DNA of 64,000 nucleotides. Origin: Sarcomyxa edulis. Lineage: Eukaryota > Basidiomycota > Agaricomycetes > Agaricales > Mycenaceae. Under the pieces are notes generated by a model. That model saw only the letters and a list, made by a program, of their open reading frames with translations. It was not told the DNA's origin and ran no database searches. The stretch is taken from NCBI GenBank assembly GCA_009761415.1, contig QUOL01000008.1, positions 1,426,001-1,490,000 on the forward strand. Reading direction: 5' to 3'. Positions 45,893 through 59,123 of this stretch are shown piece by piece; position 1 is the first letter of the stretch; every line of letters begins with the position of its first letter. The position numbers and the translations under genes are program-made.

Positions 45893-47628
45893 CTGTGATT
45901 TATTTATTCCACACATACCCCCAATTCTTGGTTCTGGAATCAAGTACCTACACAGACCACTACTACGTATGTACAACAATCTCAATTACCGTCCACTGAT
46001 GGCTGTAATTGTCACATTCGTCAAGTAAGCGTACAGCTAGAGCAAGGTAATGTACTTCATGTTCTCTATATAGGTGCACAGACGCGCGTCTACTCTCGAC
46101 AGCTCCAATCACTCTCTCTAGCCATTGCAGAATGGTCACACCGAATTTACCCTCTGGTCTTCCCAGCACAAAACAGGAGACTGCATGTACATGTCTCTTT
46201 CGAATCGTCGAAATCCGCGTTCTCGACGTTTTCGATATTTTCCACATCGGTGGCATTCAAACGGCGCAAAACGGTTGTGTCCTCAAGTACAACATTTATC
46301 TAACTGGACAAGACATCGAGGGCATCGCAACAATCAAGCTCAAGTCCAGTTCGTCATTGGAATCGAACTCGCTCAGTACCCTGAAAAGGGTGCTCGTATG
46401 CCAGCGCATGGCACTCGGCCTTCTGTTTGAACTTGTGTATTGACGGCAAGTACCTCCGAGTCTCGTCTTTCGGGTCGCGACTCGAGAATATCTATCATAT
46501 TCTAGAGGAGACGCGCTAGGTTCCTTCGAATGCAAGTTCGGGCTAAAGCCGCAGTGTATCAAATACAATGTACGAGGTTATCTCTTTCATCCAGATTCAA
46601 TTCTCATTCCGTATCTGTCAGATGGGAACGGACATCGTATCGCACACCCGATTTCGGATTCACTCTCGAAATACTCATCTATTCATTTGTACTTCATCAG
46701 AGGCATGGATTTCATTTTCTTCGTGTCATCCTCGTCATTTGCACCCCTCTTCTGTCCTACATGAAGCTTGGACATCAGCTTAGGACGTGCGTAGCCGCAA
46801 TCCTGGACGGTATCCCTACTACAAAATACCGCATCGGTGCACGTGGAGGTCACGGGGAACACTCGGTTTTACAGCGACTCGTGTTTGGTGTTCCTGCTTC
46901 TCCACCATGCGGGTCTCTAATAGTAGACGCGTCGACCACTCGTTTCAGAAATCTTACCTGCTCATCACGCATTCCGATCAAAGGAATGGTATCTTCTTGG
47001 TGTCGCCCTCACAAACTCAAAGAGATTCTTCTATCCTATCCGATGGTTTTCACTCGTATGCCGGAATGTTTTCTCAGTCTGATTGTTTTCATCTGGAACG
47101 TTAACATATCCCAAATTTACAGGTTCCCCCGCTTCGATATGTCACGAGTCACGATGGTAGATATCCACTCTTGTCGTCGCCTCCCTCGGACTCGTCCTGC
47201 TTGCCACGTCACCGGGTAACATTTTCTTTCTCCATCATGTCGTTCGTCTGGCGTGCTTACTGCAAGTTTCTCCTAGCTTCCCATTTCTGGGGGACTGTTG
47301 TCACTGTAGCGTGAAATCCTTACACATGTGTACAAAGAACAGAAGGACATATGGTCACCGGTCCCAAACACATGGAAGCCGCAATACCCACCTGATTTAT
47401 CATTCGTTCCGTGACGGTCATTTCTTGCTTCCGCCTGTTCTGTCTTCTTGACGCTCGTCGACGCGTACATCTGGGAATGGAGATGTGATTGTTTCTTATC
47501 GATTCGGAGGCAAGTCGTCTCCTGTCGCGAGACTCCGTATGGTGCGCAAGTGCTGAGCCGGATGTTCGCACATGAGTATGAATAAAAGCGAGGACGGTTC
47601 TCTCGCTGAAGCCCATATACTTGCCATC
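45893..47628. other. Intergenic, 1.7 kb with an unassigned 229-codon open frame
   Basis: The plus strand has an ATG-initiated open frame at 46530-47219 (229 codons) and others at 46132-46443 and 45970-46270 in different frames. None shows a motif, composition is unlike the neighbouring genes, and possible introns do not give a recognisable protein. They may be remains of one decayed or unknown gene. The last 200 bp are the GH30 promoter. Confidence 0.35.
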
Positions 47629-50225
47629 ATGCGTGGGTTTTATTGCACCCTCTTCTTAGGCTTGATTGTTGTGGAACCGATCGCCTCTCAACAAATCTGG
47701 GACATCGTAAGTCTCACCTTGTCTCGGTGCAACATATCGTTGACTAGTCCAAAACAGTGGCAGACGACTTGGGACCGCTCGAAGCTTTTCACATCCCTGG
47801 CTCTGTCCACTCCTATCAATTTCGTGACTCCGGGACCTGCTGCGAGTGCTGATATTGTAGTGGCCGATTTGACGACGTTTCAGACCATTGTAGGTATCAT
47901 TCCCTCTCTCAAGGTCGCTCTCACTGACAAATCATAACAGGGTGGCTTTGGCGGATCGCTCAGTAAGTTCCCAAATAGTACATTCCATTCACGACGCTAA
48001 AACCCTACTCAGCCGATTCGGCAGCACTCACTCTGAACAACCTAAAGGTAGATACAAAGCCCCGAAAAACCCTTGCATGCTAATCGACAATCTCCAGACG
48101 ACAAACATCAACAACTACTGGTCTATCTTAGGCTACCTATTCGATCCAACAGATGGAGTGGGAGCCGCGGGACTGACCTTCCTCCGGGTCCCAATCGGCG
48201 CTTCTGATTTCTCGTCTTCGATGTACAGTCTGGACGACGTCAGTGGGGATACCTCATTCAGCAACTTCAATATCAATCGATCTCCGTCATACTTGTTCTC
48301 GGTGATAAAGGATATCATGTCTATCAATAGCTTGTTGAAAGTGTATATTTTGCCGTGGTCTCCGCCGGCGTGGATGAAGACTAGTGGGTCTATGAATGGA
48401 GGATCGCTCTTGTCTCAATATGTTAGTGCATGTGAGTGCTTGCATTATCAGTCTACTGGTGTTTGGTCTTTTTTGATGTGTTGCCCGTAGATCCCACGTA
48501 TTTGTTGAAAGCCGTACAGGGCTTCCACAGCCAAGGAATCACCCCGTATGCGATTTCTATCCAGGTGAGAATTCTGCACCGTGTATATTTATCTACGTTG
48601 ACGAACAAAGGTCTGGGTGTTGTACTAGAATGAGCCCGAAAACTCTGATATGACGTATCCGACTTGCACAATGACACCCGCTGTCATGGGCCAAATCGGT
48701 ACATCTCTGAGATGTAAGTTTCCTCTAGTGACCAGTCTCCTAAAGTCTATTTACGATATTGACTCCTCGTGTGTAGCTCTTCTAAACTCCAATGGCTTCT
48801 CCTCTGTCAAAGTGATTGGTTATGAACATAATTGGATTGATGCCGTACGCTCCTCGTATCATGTTCCATTCGTTTTGTTGATTTCAACTTGGGATTTTGC
48901 GAATGTAGGCCACGTATCCGGTCCAGCTGGTAATCATCGTTTTGCCTGAGCATCAGGAGAGTCAGCTGAGAAAACGTCTTTCATCCTCCAGATGCAAGAT
49001 GCCGGAAACGCGCTCGCCGGAGTTTCTTTCCACTGCTACGACGGAGTAGTCGCAAACCAGGATTCGTTCCATTCGGCATTCCCTTCCAAGGTGATTGACG
49101 TTCTGACTTCTACGAGGAGTATGTATTGTTGAACCTTTTTTCAGGAAATATATTTCACTGAATGCTCCGGAACGTTAGGCACAGACTGGTGGAGCGATAT
49201 CAAGGTGATCATCTATTACACGTTGCTGATGTCCTTCACAGACACTCCTGACCTTCATCTTGAAGTGGGATCTAGATAACCTGTACGAGCAATTATCGAT
49301 GCTCAGACCCCGCGATTGAGTTGACTGATTGCTGGGCTTTCAAGCTGGATCGGCAGTCTCGAACATTATTCACAAGCAGTGCGCCCTTTTGATTTTCTTT
49401 TGATCCTGCTATCTGCAGTCCTCATATACGACTGTAGGGACTCATGTGGAACATCGCTCTTGATGGCAATGGCGACCCAAAGGTAAGTCAACATTCCTTG
49501 GCTTTCGTGTATGCATATCCAGACCGCGTTCACAAGCTTCCAGGAGCGGACAGCTGCCCAAGTCCAGGGTGTAGAGCACTTGTATCCGTCAATTCTGACG
49601 GTAGCTATTCTGTGAACCAAGAATGTGAGTCTCGATCCCTTCCGCGTGCACTTGAGAAGTGCTGACAAATGGACACTATATAGTCTATTCCATGGCACAT
49701 GCATCTAAAGCTATCCTTCCCCGTGATGTTGGGGGACCCTTCGGTCAGAGAATCGGCGTCTCTGTACAGGGATCACTTGGGTGGGCCTTGAGAGTGGGAG
49801 CTTATGCTACAGGTCGGGTCTCAGCTAGCGACTGGACACGTTACTCTCTTGTGGTTTTAAACTGTACGTTCTTGATTTTCTGGTTTTGCATCTCTTCCTA
49901 ATTCGAGTCTTAACAGGGGATGATAGTGCCAGTACGGGTTGGAATCCTGTTGATGTCACGGCAACCATCGAATTCCGAGGCATGCAGGTAAGTAGGCTTT
50001 TGGAGTATGGATGTGACCTATCTTGGACTCATTTGGATCTTCATCCTGTAGGCGACGTACACATTTCCAGTCGGTGTCACCACGCTCTGGTGGTATGCCC
50101 CAGCTATCACCAGCTTGACGACAGATACCTTGCTTTTGAACGCCACGATGCGCGTCGATGCTAATTCGATAACATCCACCAATGCGACATGGACCTCGGA
50201 AACTGTTCACAGGAACTCCTCGTAG
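47629..50225 (+). CDS. GH30 glycoside hydrolase, secreted (endo-beta-1,6-glucanase type)
   Basis: GH30 enzymes of this type hydrolyse beta-1,6-glucan in fungal cell walls. The start ATG 47629 gives a signal peptide (MRGFYCTLFLGLIVVEPIAS). More than ten exons join in frame to TAG 50223-50225, about 480 residues. Landmarks: GGFGGSLTDSAALTLNNLK, the TFLRVPIGASDFSSSMYSLD strand, YILPWSPPAWMKTSGSMNGG, the acid/base glutamate in ISIQNEPENSDMTYPTC, the nucleophile glutamate in EIYFTECSGTLGTDWW, then WIGSLEHYSQA, GLMWNIALDGNGDPK and the C-terminal beta-sandwich. Both catalytic residues are present. The choice of beta-1,6-glucanase over glucosylceramidase rests on overall motif likeness and is not certain. 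It is followed 620 bp later by a GH35 enzyme on the same strand. Confidence 0.9.
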
Positions 50226-50846
50226 CTAAAAGTTGCTCCCGTTGCTAACATCTCGTCTCATGGCTGACCACCGCCGGTATAAATCTACCTCCGTCCGACT
50301 CATCAGTTCGTCAACTATGTGATTTCTGGGCGATCTCGTTTGAGGATGAGGACCTGTATGTATTATTTTACGATCAAATGACGAAGTCACAAGTTTTCTA
50401 CAAGTACGAAGTACAAAAGCGGGCAAGTGAAGTGAGTGTTCGGGACGTCGACCGGCCGACGGCGGCGGTCCGGCGTGCACGTGTACCGTGTGCCGTGCAA
50501 GCTTGCAAAGGAGGACTTTCGTCGTTCGAACTTGCCACTGCGAGGATTGTATCTTAAGTCTCTCGCCGTCGATTCCATTGCTGCCGATGATATTTTCGAC
50601 TCTTCGAATATCAATTTACCAGCTATCTACCATGCATAGCTGCATTCCAGGCCAGTAGATTTGTCCCCGGACCGATTATTCGACGAGAAGAAGCAGCGGG
50701 AAAACCCCATGATACCCATGCACGCGCCCTAGGACCTTTTCTGATGAAGAATGAGAATGGAACACCCTAGTCGCGCCAAAATGGTATGTCCAGAACGTAC
50801 TTATATGTGAGGTTTTCTCTGATATGACGAAATCTCGTCGTTCGCG
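50226..50846. other. Intergenic, GH35 promoter region
   Basis: About 620 bp between two genes in the same direction. No gene and no clear TATA box; open frames at 50226-50867 are short. Confidence 0.5.
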
Positions 50847-53800
50847 ATGAAAGGTCTCTTGCTTCACACACTCTCAGCGTTGGCTTCCTATTGTCTCGCA
50901 AACGAGCTCTCTCCAGGCCTTCGTTATGGAATAGGAGAACTCCTGGCACGCCAGTCTACTTCTAATGAGAGCTCACAGTATGTATTGCCTGTAGGATCAC
51001 GTACGTCTCTGAATCCTGTACCCCATAACGAACACAACGACTCATATATCGCCTTCAGCCGACTTTTACAATGGTCAATCCAACGCTTCAGTCACTTTGG
51101 ACCAACATTCGATCTTATTGGACGGAAAGGTATATTAGCTCAGGTTTGTCTCCTTTTTGCCGACACTGAGAGACCATAAGCGCGTCATGATTTTCTCTGG
51201 CGAGTTCCATCCATTTCGGTTGCCTGCACCCGAACTTTGGCGCGATGTTCTCCAGAAGTGAGTTTCTAAGCATGAAGTGTATGGGTCTTGCCTGAGATTG
51301 TCTAATGTACTGTTAGGTTCAAGGTCAGTATCATCATTATCGGTCGTGTACTTTGCCGACGTGCTCAACACCTCTTTTCAGGCTGCCGGTTTCAGTGGAG
51401 TGTCTGCTTATTGTGGGTCTATTCAGACGTCAAATCTTCTCCTCCTGCTGAGCAACCATCTCAGGGCATTGGGCATTGACTTCTCCCAAGGATGGTGTCT
51501 TGAGATTCACAAATCATAACGACCTCGGGGCATTTCTTGAAGTTGCAAAGGAAGTTGGCATCTTGGTCATTGTACGGCCGGGTCCCTATGTGAATGCAGA
51601 AACCGCTGGAGGTGAACTTGAGATTTGAGGCCCAATATTTGCCAAAGCGTCGTTCTGACTTTGTAATTCTATCTCAGGTGGAATCCCTGGATGGGCAACC
51701 AACCTTGAAGGTCTGGCGAGAACAAATGCGACGGATTATAAAGCAGCTTGGCATCCTTAGTAGGTCGTCTCATCATTGCAGACTTTCGCTTCCTCCTTGA
51801 ACCTTCGAAAGTATCCTAGCCTTTGCTCAGGAAGCGGCCCCGTATCAGGCAAGTGCACTGTAGTCTCTACATACCTCGATTCTCATCATCTAGAATTTTG
51901 CAGTATCCGGATGGACCTCTCATCGGTATGTTATAGCGCATCAAAGGTCTAGTTAGCTACTAATGACTGTATCATAGCTGTTCAGAGCGAAAACGAATAC
52001 CTCACGACTGCTGCGGCTCGCATATCAGGGCTCAATGAGCACATGCAAGACATCATAGACACTTTACGCGAGGGAGGTATTACCAAGGTCCCAACGATTC
52101 ATAATGATAGGGGTCCCGATGGACAATATGCAACGAAAGGACTTGGCAAGGTTGATTTGTGAGTAGAATACTCATATAATATCCTAGGATCTCTTTCTAA
52201 CGTTTTACGAAGATACGGCTGGGACGGGTGAGACTCATTCTCTCTAACGAGCATGTATCGTCCTCATTAGCCTTCCGATTAGATACCCTCTAGGTTTCAA
52301 TTGCGGTGATCCAGAAGCTTGGACGGAACTTGATACTCGTGAGCTCGTTTTTCAGGTTGTTACCCAAGCATAAAAAGTTATCCCTATCAAATCTACAGAA
52401 CACGACACGTTTCATCAGATGTGGAATCCTGCTGAGCCTCTGGCCTTGTACGAATGGCAAGGTTTGCAATGAGAAACCTCAAAATTTCCTACGACGTCCT
52501 CTGACCTTAGACTCTTGCAGGTGGATCTTTTTCGTACTGGTCTGGGCCTAGCTATGCAGAATGCTACCAACTAATAAACGAGCAGTTTGCCAACGTGAGC
52601 CTTTACCATCTCTATCTGCGTCGATGTGCTCAGTCGCCTGTCAAAAGGTGTACTATAAGGTAAAGATTGTTCGGATGTTGAGACGGCAGTATTAACACCA
52701 AAATCGGTGTATAGAACAATTATGCAGCGGGAGCAGCAATCCAAGTAATATTCGCCTCATTGTCTATGTTTTAAACTCATTGACGAGTTATGTAGAATCT
52801 CTACATGACTTATGGTGGATGGTCATCTATCTTCTTCCATATGGGACGCTGACCGGAAGTCATATAGGTGGTACCAATTGGGGAAATCTGCACACCCACA
52901 CCATTTATTCGAGCTACGAGTGAGTATCCGACTCGTGACTGCCTCTCAAAACGTCTCTGATAAATCTTTTCCAATAGTTACGGGGCAGTGCGTGATATTT
53001 TGTGTAACGCGATGGCATCCCAAATCGTTCTAACAGCTGTCTAGGCCATCAGCGAAGATCGCACCTTCACGCCCAAACTGGACGAGCTGAAGCTTCAAGC
53101 TTACTTCCTACACGCGTCTCCAGACTATCTACTTGTTGGACGTATCGGGAATGGGACAGTTGGTCTAGGTACAGCGTACAGCGACTCCCCTGATATCTAC
53201 ACGACCCACCTCAATTCCCCGTCTACTGGAGCTAACTTCTATTTCGTACGGCAATTGACCAACCAGAAGATCACAGATACGAATTTCACTCTGCGCGTAA
53301 ACACTACGCTAGAAGGAACTATCGCTATCCCCAAAAATGGCTTCATGACTCTTGCAGGAAGGGAATCGAAAATCATTGTGACGAACTATCCATTCGGATC
53401 TTCTACGTTGCAATACTCGACAGCAGAGGTGACTGGACTCTGATTTGGATATGTCGGTGTTTTTTGCTTACACTCCCACAGGTAATGACATGGGCGACAT
53501 TTGACGAGGTAGATCAGCTTCAAGTCATCGGGTCTCAAAGCTGAATGTCGTGCTTCCTAGACGGATACCATCGTGATTTATTCTCTCGAAGGTCAATATC
53601 TTGAACTAGCAGTGGAAGCTCAAGGTCGCCCCAAAGTGACCATTAAAGGATCCCAAGTGGTCTCTGCTAATATCACAAACACCGTAAGTCCGCCTGTTCT
53701 TCCACCTCGAGACCTACACTTCTCCCTCATGACTATATCTATCTGGTATTTAGACTGTCACTTTGTCTGGGTCTCCATCTGGTCTTACGATTGTCGATTT

Positions 53801-55669
53801 CGGAAACACTCGTGTCATCGTTGCAGACAAGAAGACTGCCGCAGGCTTTTGGGCACCTCGGTTATCCACAAGTAGCGGACCTGCACACTACGATCTTACG
53901 CCAGATATCCCTTCGGTTCTTGTTCATGGGCCGTATCTCGTCCGATCCGCAGTCATTTCTGGGACGAGGCTTGACCTTACAGGTGATTTGAACAGCACGA
54001 CCAGCATCGATGTCTTTGGGACTTCCCAGATCAGATCCGTCACTTGGAACGGCGAACCGGTAGAAGTTGAGAGGAGTGAGATCGACAGTCTTAGGGGAAC
54101 TGTTGCTTTTCCAGCCCACCTTACCTCGGCTCAAATTCCGGTCTTGGAAGATCTGGAGTGGCTTTGTGCAGATTCTCTACCCGAATTATCACCGAGCTTC
54201 GATGATAGTAGCTGGGTGCAAGCTAATAAGACGACTACGTTCAGGCCTCAGAAGCCCACTGCTGGCAAAGTGAGTTGAAGACTTCGACTGCGCGTGATGC
54301 CCAGCGCTGATGGAGATTTCCAGTTTGTATTGTATTCGAGTGAATATGGTTTCCATGCTGGTGCGTGCTGATAGATCTCTGGGGCTGCCTTCACTCACTC
54401 TCTTTTCCAGGCGATTGGGTTTGGCGTGGCCATTTCAGCGGTAATGCAACAGGAGTCCAGCTTTCCATACAAGGGTGAATCTGTTGATCTATGATCCGTC
54501 TTTCGCGGCAATTGAACTCTTCAATATCGACAGAGGCTTCTCGTTCGGATATTCTGCATTCATTAACTCGCACTTTCTGGGATCTGGTCAAGGCAGCTCT
54601 GTAGGTCAAGATGGAGTCGACATTTTGTCCCCCAGTTTCAGTTTCACGGCAGAACAACTCGTTGAAGGCGACAATGGTGAGGTCATAGCTTATCAGATTG
54701 ATCATTAGTACTCATTGTTAAATGATATTCAACCAGTCTTGACTATTATACACGATTCGACGGGGATGAATCAGGATTGTGAGTGCTCTCAGAAAATTTC
54801 CTTTTGTAACTCCAATCGAGTCTAAGCGCATGTAGACAATATCAACGACGAATTCAAAACACCGAGAGGTATTCGAGGATACACTCTACTGTCTGACACA
54901 GGGAACGATTTTTCCACCTGGAGAGTGGCAGGAAGTAAGTGACGGCTTATGCGTGTGGTACTTCCCTTATATTGATGTGACAAAATATAGACATCGGCGG
55001 TGAAGACGCCCCAGATAGTGTCCGTGGACCATATAATGAAGGCGGGTGGTGGTTCGAGCGTGTCGGTACGTTCTTCACAATATATGTATTCGCCTCAAAC
55101 TTATCTAGCTGCAGGGGCCCATTTACCTGGCTACGATGCATCGTCGTGGAACTCTTCATGCACCCCTTACGATGGAATATCACATCCAGGAGTGTCTGTA
55201 TATCGTACATCCTTCAAACTCGACTTACCTTTAGGGGCCGATATTCCTCTATCGTTCGATTTCACGCTGGATCAGATTAATCCTCACCGCGTTCTTCTTT
55301 TTGTCAATGGGTGGCAATTTGGGAGGTGAAGTGCTGTAACTTTTGCTTGACTTGCTTTCTAACCATCAGTATACATATTAGATTTTTGTCGTCGTTGGGA
55401 CCGCAGATAAGCTTCCCGATCCCTGAAGGAATCCTCAACCATCACGGCGAAAACGATATATTGATTTCTCTCTGGGCTCTCAGTGAGTTTCCACGGCTTT
55501 CGTCCTGACGAGAAGGGATACCAAACAAAATCTAGATACCGGGGGTGCAAAACTTTCGACGCTTGCACTAAATAAGCGCGTTATACTGGCTTCCAGTAAG
55601 TCAGCCAAAGTCGAAATCGTGCAAGCGCCTTCATGGAGTGAACTCCGGGGCAATGTCACCACAAATTAG
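50847..55669 (+). CDS. GH35 beta-galactosidase, secreted
   Basis: A fungal beta-galactosidase A type enzyme that removes beta-linked galactose from plant polysaccharides. ATG 50847 starts a signal peptide ([18 protein letters not shown]). About 25 exons join in frame to TAG 55667-55669, close to 1,000 residues as usual for the family. Landmarks: [10 protein letters not shown] then [58 protein letters not shown], the acid/base glutamate in [22 protein letters not shown], the nucleophile glutamate in [11 protein letters not shown], and MTYGGTNWGN. Downstream come the beta-rich domains with [10 protein letters not shown] and [13 protein letters not shown]. Both catalytic residues and all checked splice phases are intact, so the gene should be functional. 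Several exons are under 40 nt. Confidence 0.94.
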
Positions 55670-57257
55670 CTCCAGTTCATACCACCCTGGCAATGTTCCT
55701 GGAAATGAAGTACCGTCCGTTATCGCCATGTTTGCATTCGTGCTCTTAGCCAAATACGTGTCATTTCTCTCTTCATTTGAGACCTCAGTTTTTTTTGCTT
55801 GCTGTCACTTCAGGTTTCTCGTACCATCAGTTGAATTTTCAAGATACATGCGCTTGATAACATCCAAGACTATGCTTCTCGATTGCTATTTATGTGGGCT
55901 GCCTCGTGAAGCCTCGTGGTCGCTTGTACCGGTATTCAAGACTTCCAAGAAGCTGCGATCAGACTAGGGTTATCTCACCTCATTATCTTGAACCTTCACA
56001 AACATACAGGATATGATGACCAAGTACGCCTAAAAATGAAGAGTGTACGGTACCGACGTCAGTAATTTCGCTTTTACACGGATATTCATGATTCTGATCT
56101 TCACCATGCGCTGATAACGCACTAGTATTACTGATGTCCTCTACCAGTATTCTCATACACACTGTTCTGCGGAGAAAGACTGGATTTCCCCTGCTTTTAC
56201 CATCTCACTGATGTCTAACTGCCCTTTTTAGGGAAGGAGTATCACCATGGGGCACCTCCTAGCAAGGCTATACTATCCCAATCCGAGGCTACTATTGATT
56301 CCGCCATCGCACAAGGAGATCGTCAAGAGATTTCTGAGCGATATGTATCTCCGATTCCACGAGTGCTACCTGACTTCTATCTGGTTCCTGGATTCCCCGC
56401 TTCTGGTCTCCACCGTAGTCCGACGCTATTCTATCGCCATTGAACTCTTCCACCAAGAGCGGTGCCTTGATGCAATGCGAGCTGTGTTTACATACTTCAC
56501 GTGAACAACTCAATTTGTCTCTGCTCGCTGCATCGTGTTTTACCAAATAATATTCGAGGCAATAATGCTCGGATTCTAGTACAGGACGGTCCAGGCATGT
56601 AACGTAGTTCTCTTTGATTCATTGCGTCTCGAGTGATTCTGACCATTCACTCTTGATCAGATCAGTCGTGCGCGTAGAGAGGCGGGAAGGTTCGAGAAAG
56701 GCTCGACGCGTACAATATCTTGCCTCAAATCAGTAACACGCTTCCCCCACGTGCCCGACTCGGCCATAGCCTTGCCTCAAGAATAGTACAGCACTGGTGC
56801 CAATTCTGGATACAACGTTTCCCTGGCCTTTTTCTTCTTGTATAGACCAACCATGTTCATGGATTTGGACCTCACACCAAATTCACACACCACCGGGGAT
56901 AGAGAATACAAGCCCACCATGTGTCATGAGAGCGCGGTACATGCCAACGCGTTCTCAGTACGTATAATCGACCTACGCGTATCAACGAATACTTTTAGAC
57001 GAATATATCTTCCCCTATTCGCTGGCATAGTTCGATGGAGCGCCGATCTGAACACGCCTAGTGTCCTCGTTCCAGGGTGTTTTCTGTCGCGCCTTCATTT
57101 TCTCGGTTGTATCCAGACCATAATAACCGGTGGCTGTTGGTCTTTAAAAGAGACCCCATTGCATCCTTTCTAACCTTCAGTCTCTACCCCCTTTACCACC
57201 TTCAACGACTCCGGCTTGTTATTGAACAGCAGAACACGCCGCGCTAACGTTACTATC
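55670..57257. other. Intergenic, 1.6 kb, unassigned fragments
   Basis: Open pieces occur at 55900-56030 (+, GIQDFQEAAIRLGLSHLIIL) and 56235-56440 (+, a reading with SEATIDSAIAQGDRQEISER), with splice-like borders, suggesting a small or decayed gene. I could not assemble or recognise it. The end is the promoter of the DUF6699 gene. Confidence 0.35.
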
Positions 57258-58546
57258 ATGACATCCTACTTTCGTAGCATCTTCGGGGGCCATCCTCAAT
57301 CCACTCCGGATAGCTCTAGTCCCGACCGTTCGAAAACTCACCATCGTTCACGCTCCGCTCCACAGAATCAAAATCTGAATTATATCTATGCTGCTCCCGG
57401 GAGCACTTCTTCCTCTGCCTCTTCTCGCCCAAGCTCAAAACGCGGTAACAGCTATGCTACAGCCGCGCCGTCTCCGCTGAGATACGCGACCTATGACTCT
57501 GGCTCGGTAGGCGGGCGAAGCAACGCCAGTCATTGTGGTCACCAAACCCAACCTGTGCGTGTACCACTTTACCGAACTACTAGTCATCAAAATGGCGAAC
57601 GTCGTACGTATCCTCGTTTGTCTTTCTCAGTCAGAGAACAAGTCACTCATTCATTCATTCTGAAGCTTCGCCTTACCCGATTTACACGCCTTCAGTATCC
57701 TTCTGTAGTTCGCGTTCAGAATCGAATTCGTCTATTTATCCGCCCTCCAGTTCTGGACAACCACCCATGCCTCCTCGGACTTCCAGCTCGGGGAGCGTGA
57801 GGTACCCCGACGTAAGGCCAGCATTGAGGCAGAATCATACCTGGAGCGGTGCCCCTTCTCGTAAGTGCATCTGCTTGTTCATACTGTTATTACTGGAATT
57901 GACACAAAGTTACGTATCCTCACGATTGTTAGAACCTCCGATCACATACGCCAATGTGCAACCGACATCTATTCGCATGCATCCTCTTCTTGCCATATCG
58001 CGCCTTCGCAATGCTGCCATTTCATACGATGTTACTTACACGCCATCTTCTCGCACTGTTCTTGATCGTAACAGCCATATGGCGGTCCCAGCACATACCC
58101 TTTCCGAACCTGCTACGGAGCCTCCTACACCTTCTACGTCCAGACTGGTCCTGCGCTCCGATAAATTCTCATGGCCAATCGTCGTCGGGCCTTCTCCTTC
58201 GTCTTCGAAGTCCAAGTCAAAGTCGGGTGGTGGTGCAATGTTCTACATCGCCACTAGCTCGTCGAGTAAACGGAGTTCACCGCATATCACCAATCTCGAT
58301 GTTCTCTATGCATTGCACAACACTCTCACTACTCGCGTCACGCAACAGGAGTGGGAGTCTTTGGGACATGGTAGTCGGAGTCAGCGAAAAGTGACGAGAG
58401 CGTATGAGAAGAGATGCGCCAAAATGGGTGGAGGGTGGGAGGGCGGTGTGCGTCGGATTGATTGGTTAGGAAGCAAGACAATGCTGTTGGGCGTTGACGT
58501 CGACAGAACCACTGGAAGTGGAAAACTCATCTTTGGGAAGGCATGA
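57258..58546 (+). CDS. DUF6699 domain protein with long disordered N-terminus
   Basis: Three exons (57258-57603, 57666-57860, 57933-58546) give 384 residues. The first 250 residues are Ser/Pro/Arg/Thr-rich (MTSYFRSIFGGHPQSTPDSS) and probably disordered. The last 130 form a DUF6699-like domain: SDKFSWPIVVGPSPSS, a strand with GGGAMFYIATSSS, NLDVLYALHNTLTTRVTQQE, RKVTRAYEKRC and GGVRRIDWLGSKTMLLGVDV. The order of these elements matches the gene at 29046-29702, although identity is low. The function is unknown. The domain name comes from the motif pattern as I remember it. Confidence 0.75.
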
Positions 58547-59123
58547 TTCTCGTTCTCGTTTGCTCAACGGAAACAGGCCCATGAGCGTAACCAGTTGGTT
58601 CTCTTTATATCCCTCTCTCACCCCCGGGCTTCGACTATCACCTGGCTCTTGCCACAAAAAAAATTGGACGACTCCTCACGAATCACGACTTATGCGCGCA
58701 TTTTCGGGACTCATCTGTAATATTACCACTCTATGCTCCACACGGACGTTACTCACAGCACTCTCCTCTCTTTCTTGTCTTCTTCGTACGAACGATGTGG
58801 ATAGTCGGGACTTGGGACATTTGTAACACCTAGTACACCAGCACACACGCTTCCTTGTTTCTATAACTGTATGTCATAAGTACTACTACTACTATCGCTT
58901 CGCTTTACGCTCTTAGCACCCTGTTTCGCAGTTCTATGTACTGGAGAATAATTTAATATTCCTTTTGCATAGCCAGATGGTACCGATGTTCGTAGCCTGA
59001 TGATTTCCTCATGCTCATCCTGGAAAGTTGCATGACACCAAGAAAGTACCCTGTTACGGAGACTTCGCAATTCAGAATCAACGTTACAAGCATTCTCCTC
59101 TGCATTATGTAGATACATGAATT
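58547..59123. other. Intergenic between convergent genes
   Basis: About 580 bp of CT-rich then AT-rich DNA holding the 3' ends of the DUF6699 and arginyl-tRNA synthetase genes. No coding signal. Confidence 0.6.

Noticed and set aside
49200..49450. Stop codons in the GH30 gene
   Set aside because: They fall in introns; splicing gives DIKWDLDNLWIGSLEHYSQA in frame.
51400..51560. Apparent frame break in the GH35 gene
   Set aside because: The exon after the intron reads in frame as [18 protein letters not shown] when joined in the correct phase; the other frame was a misreading.
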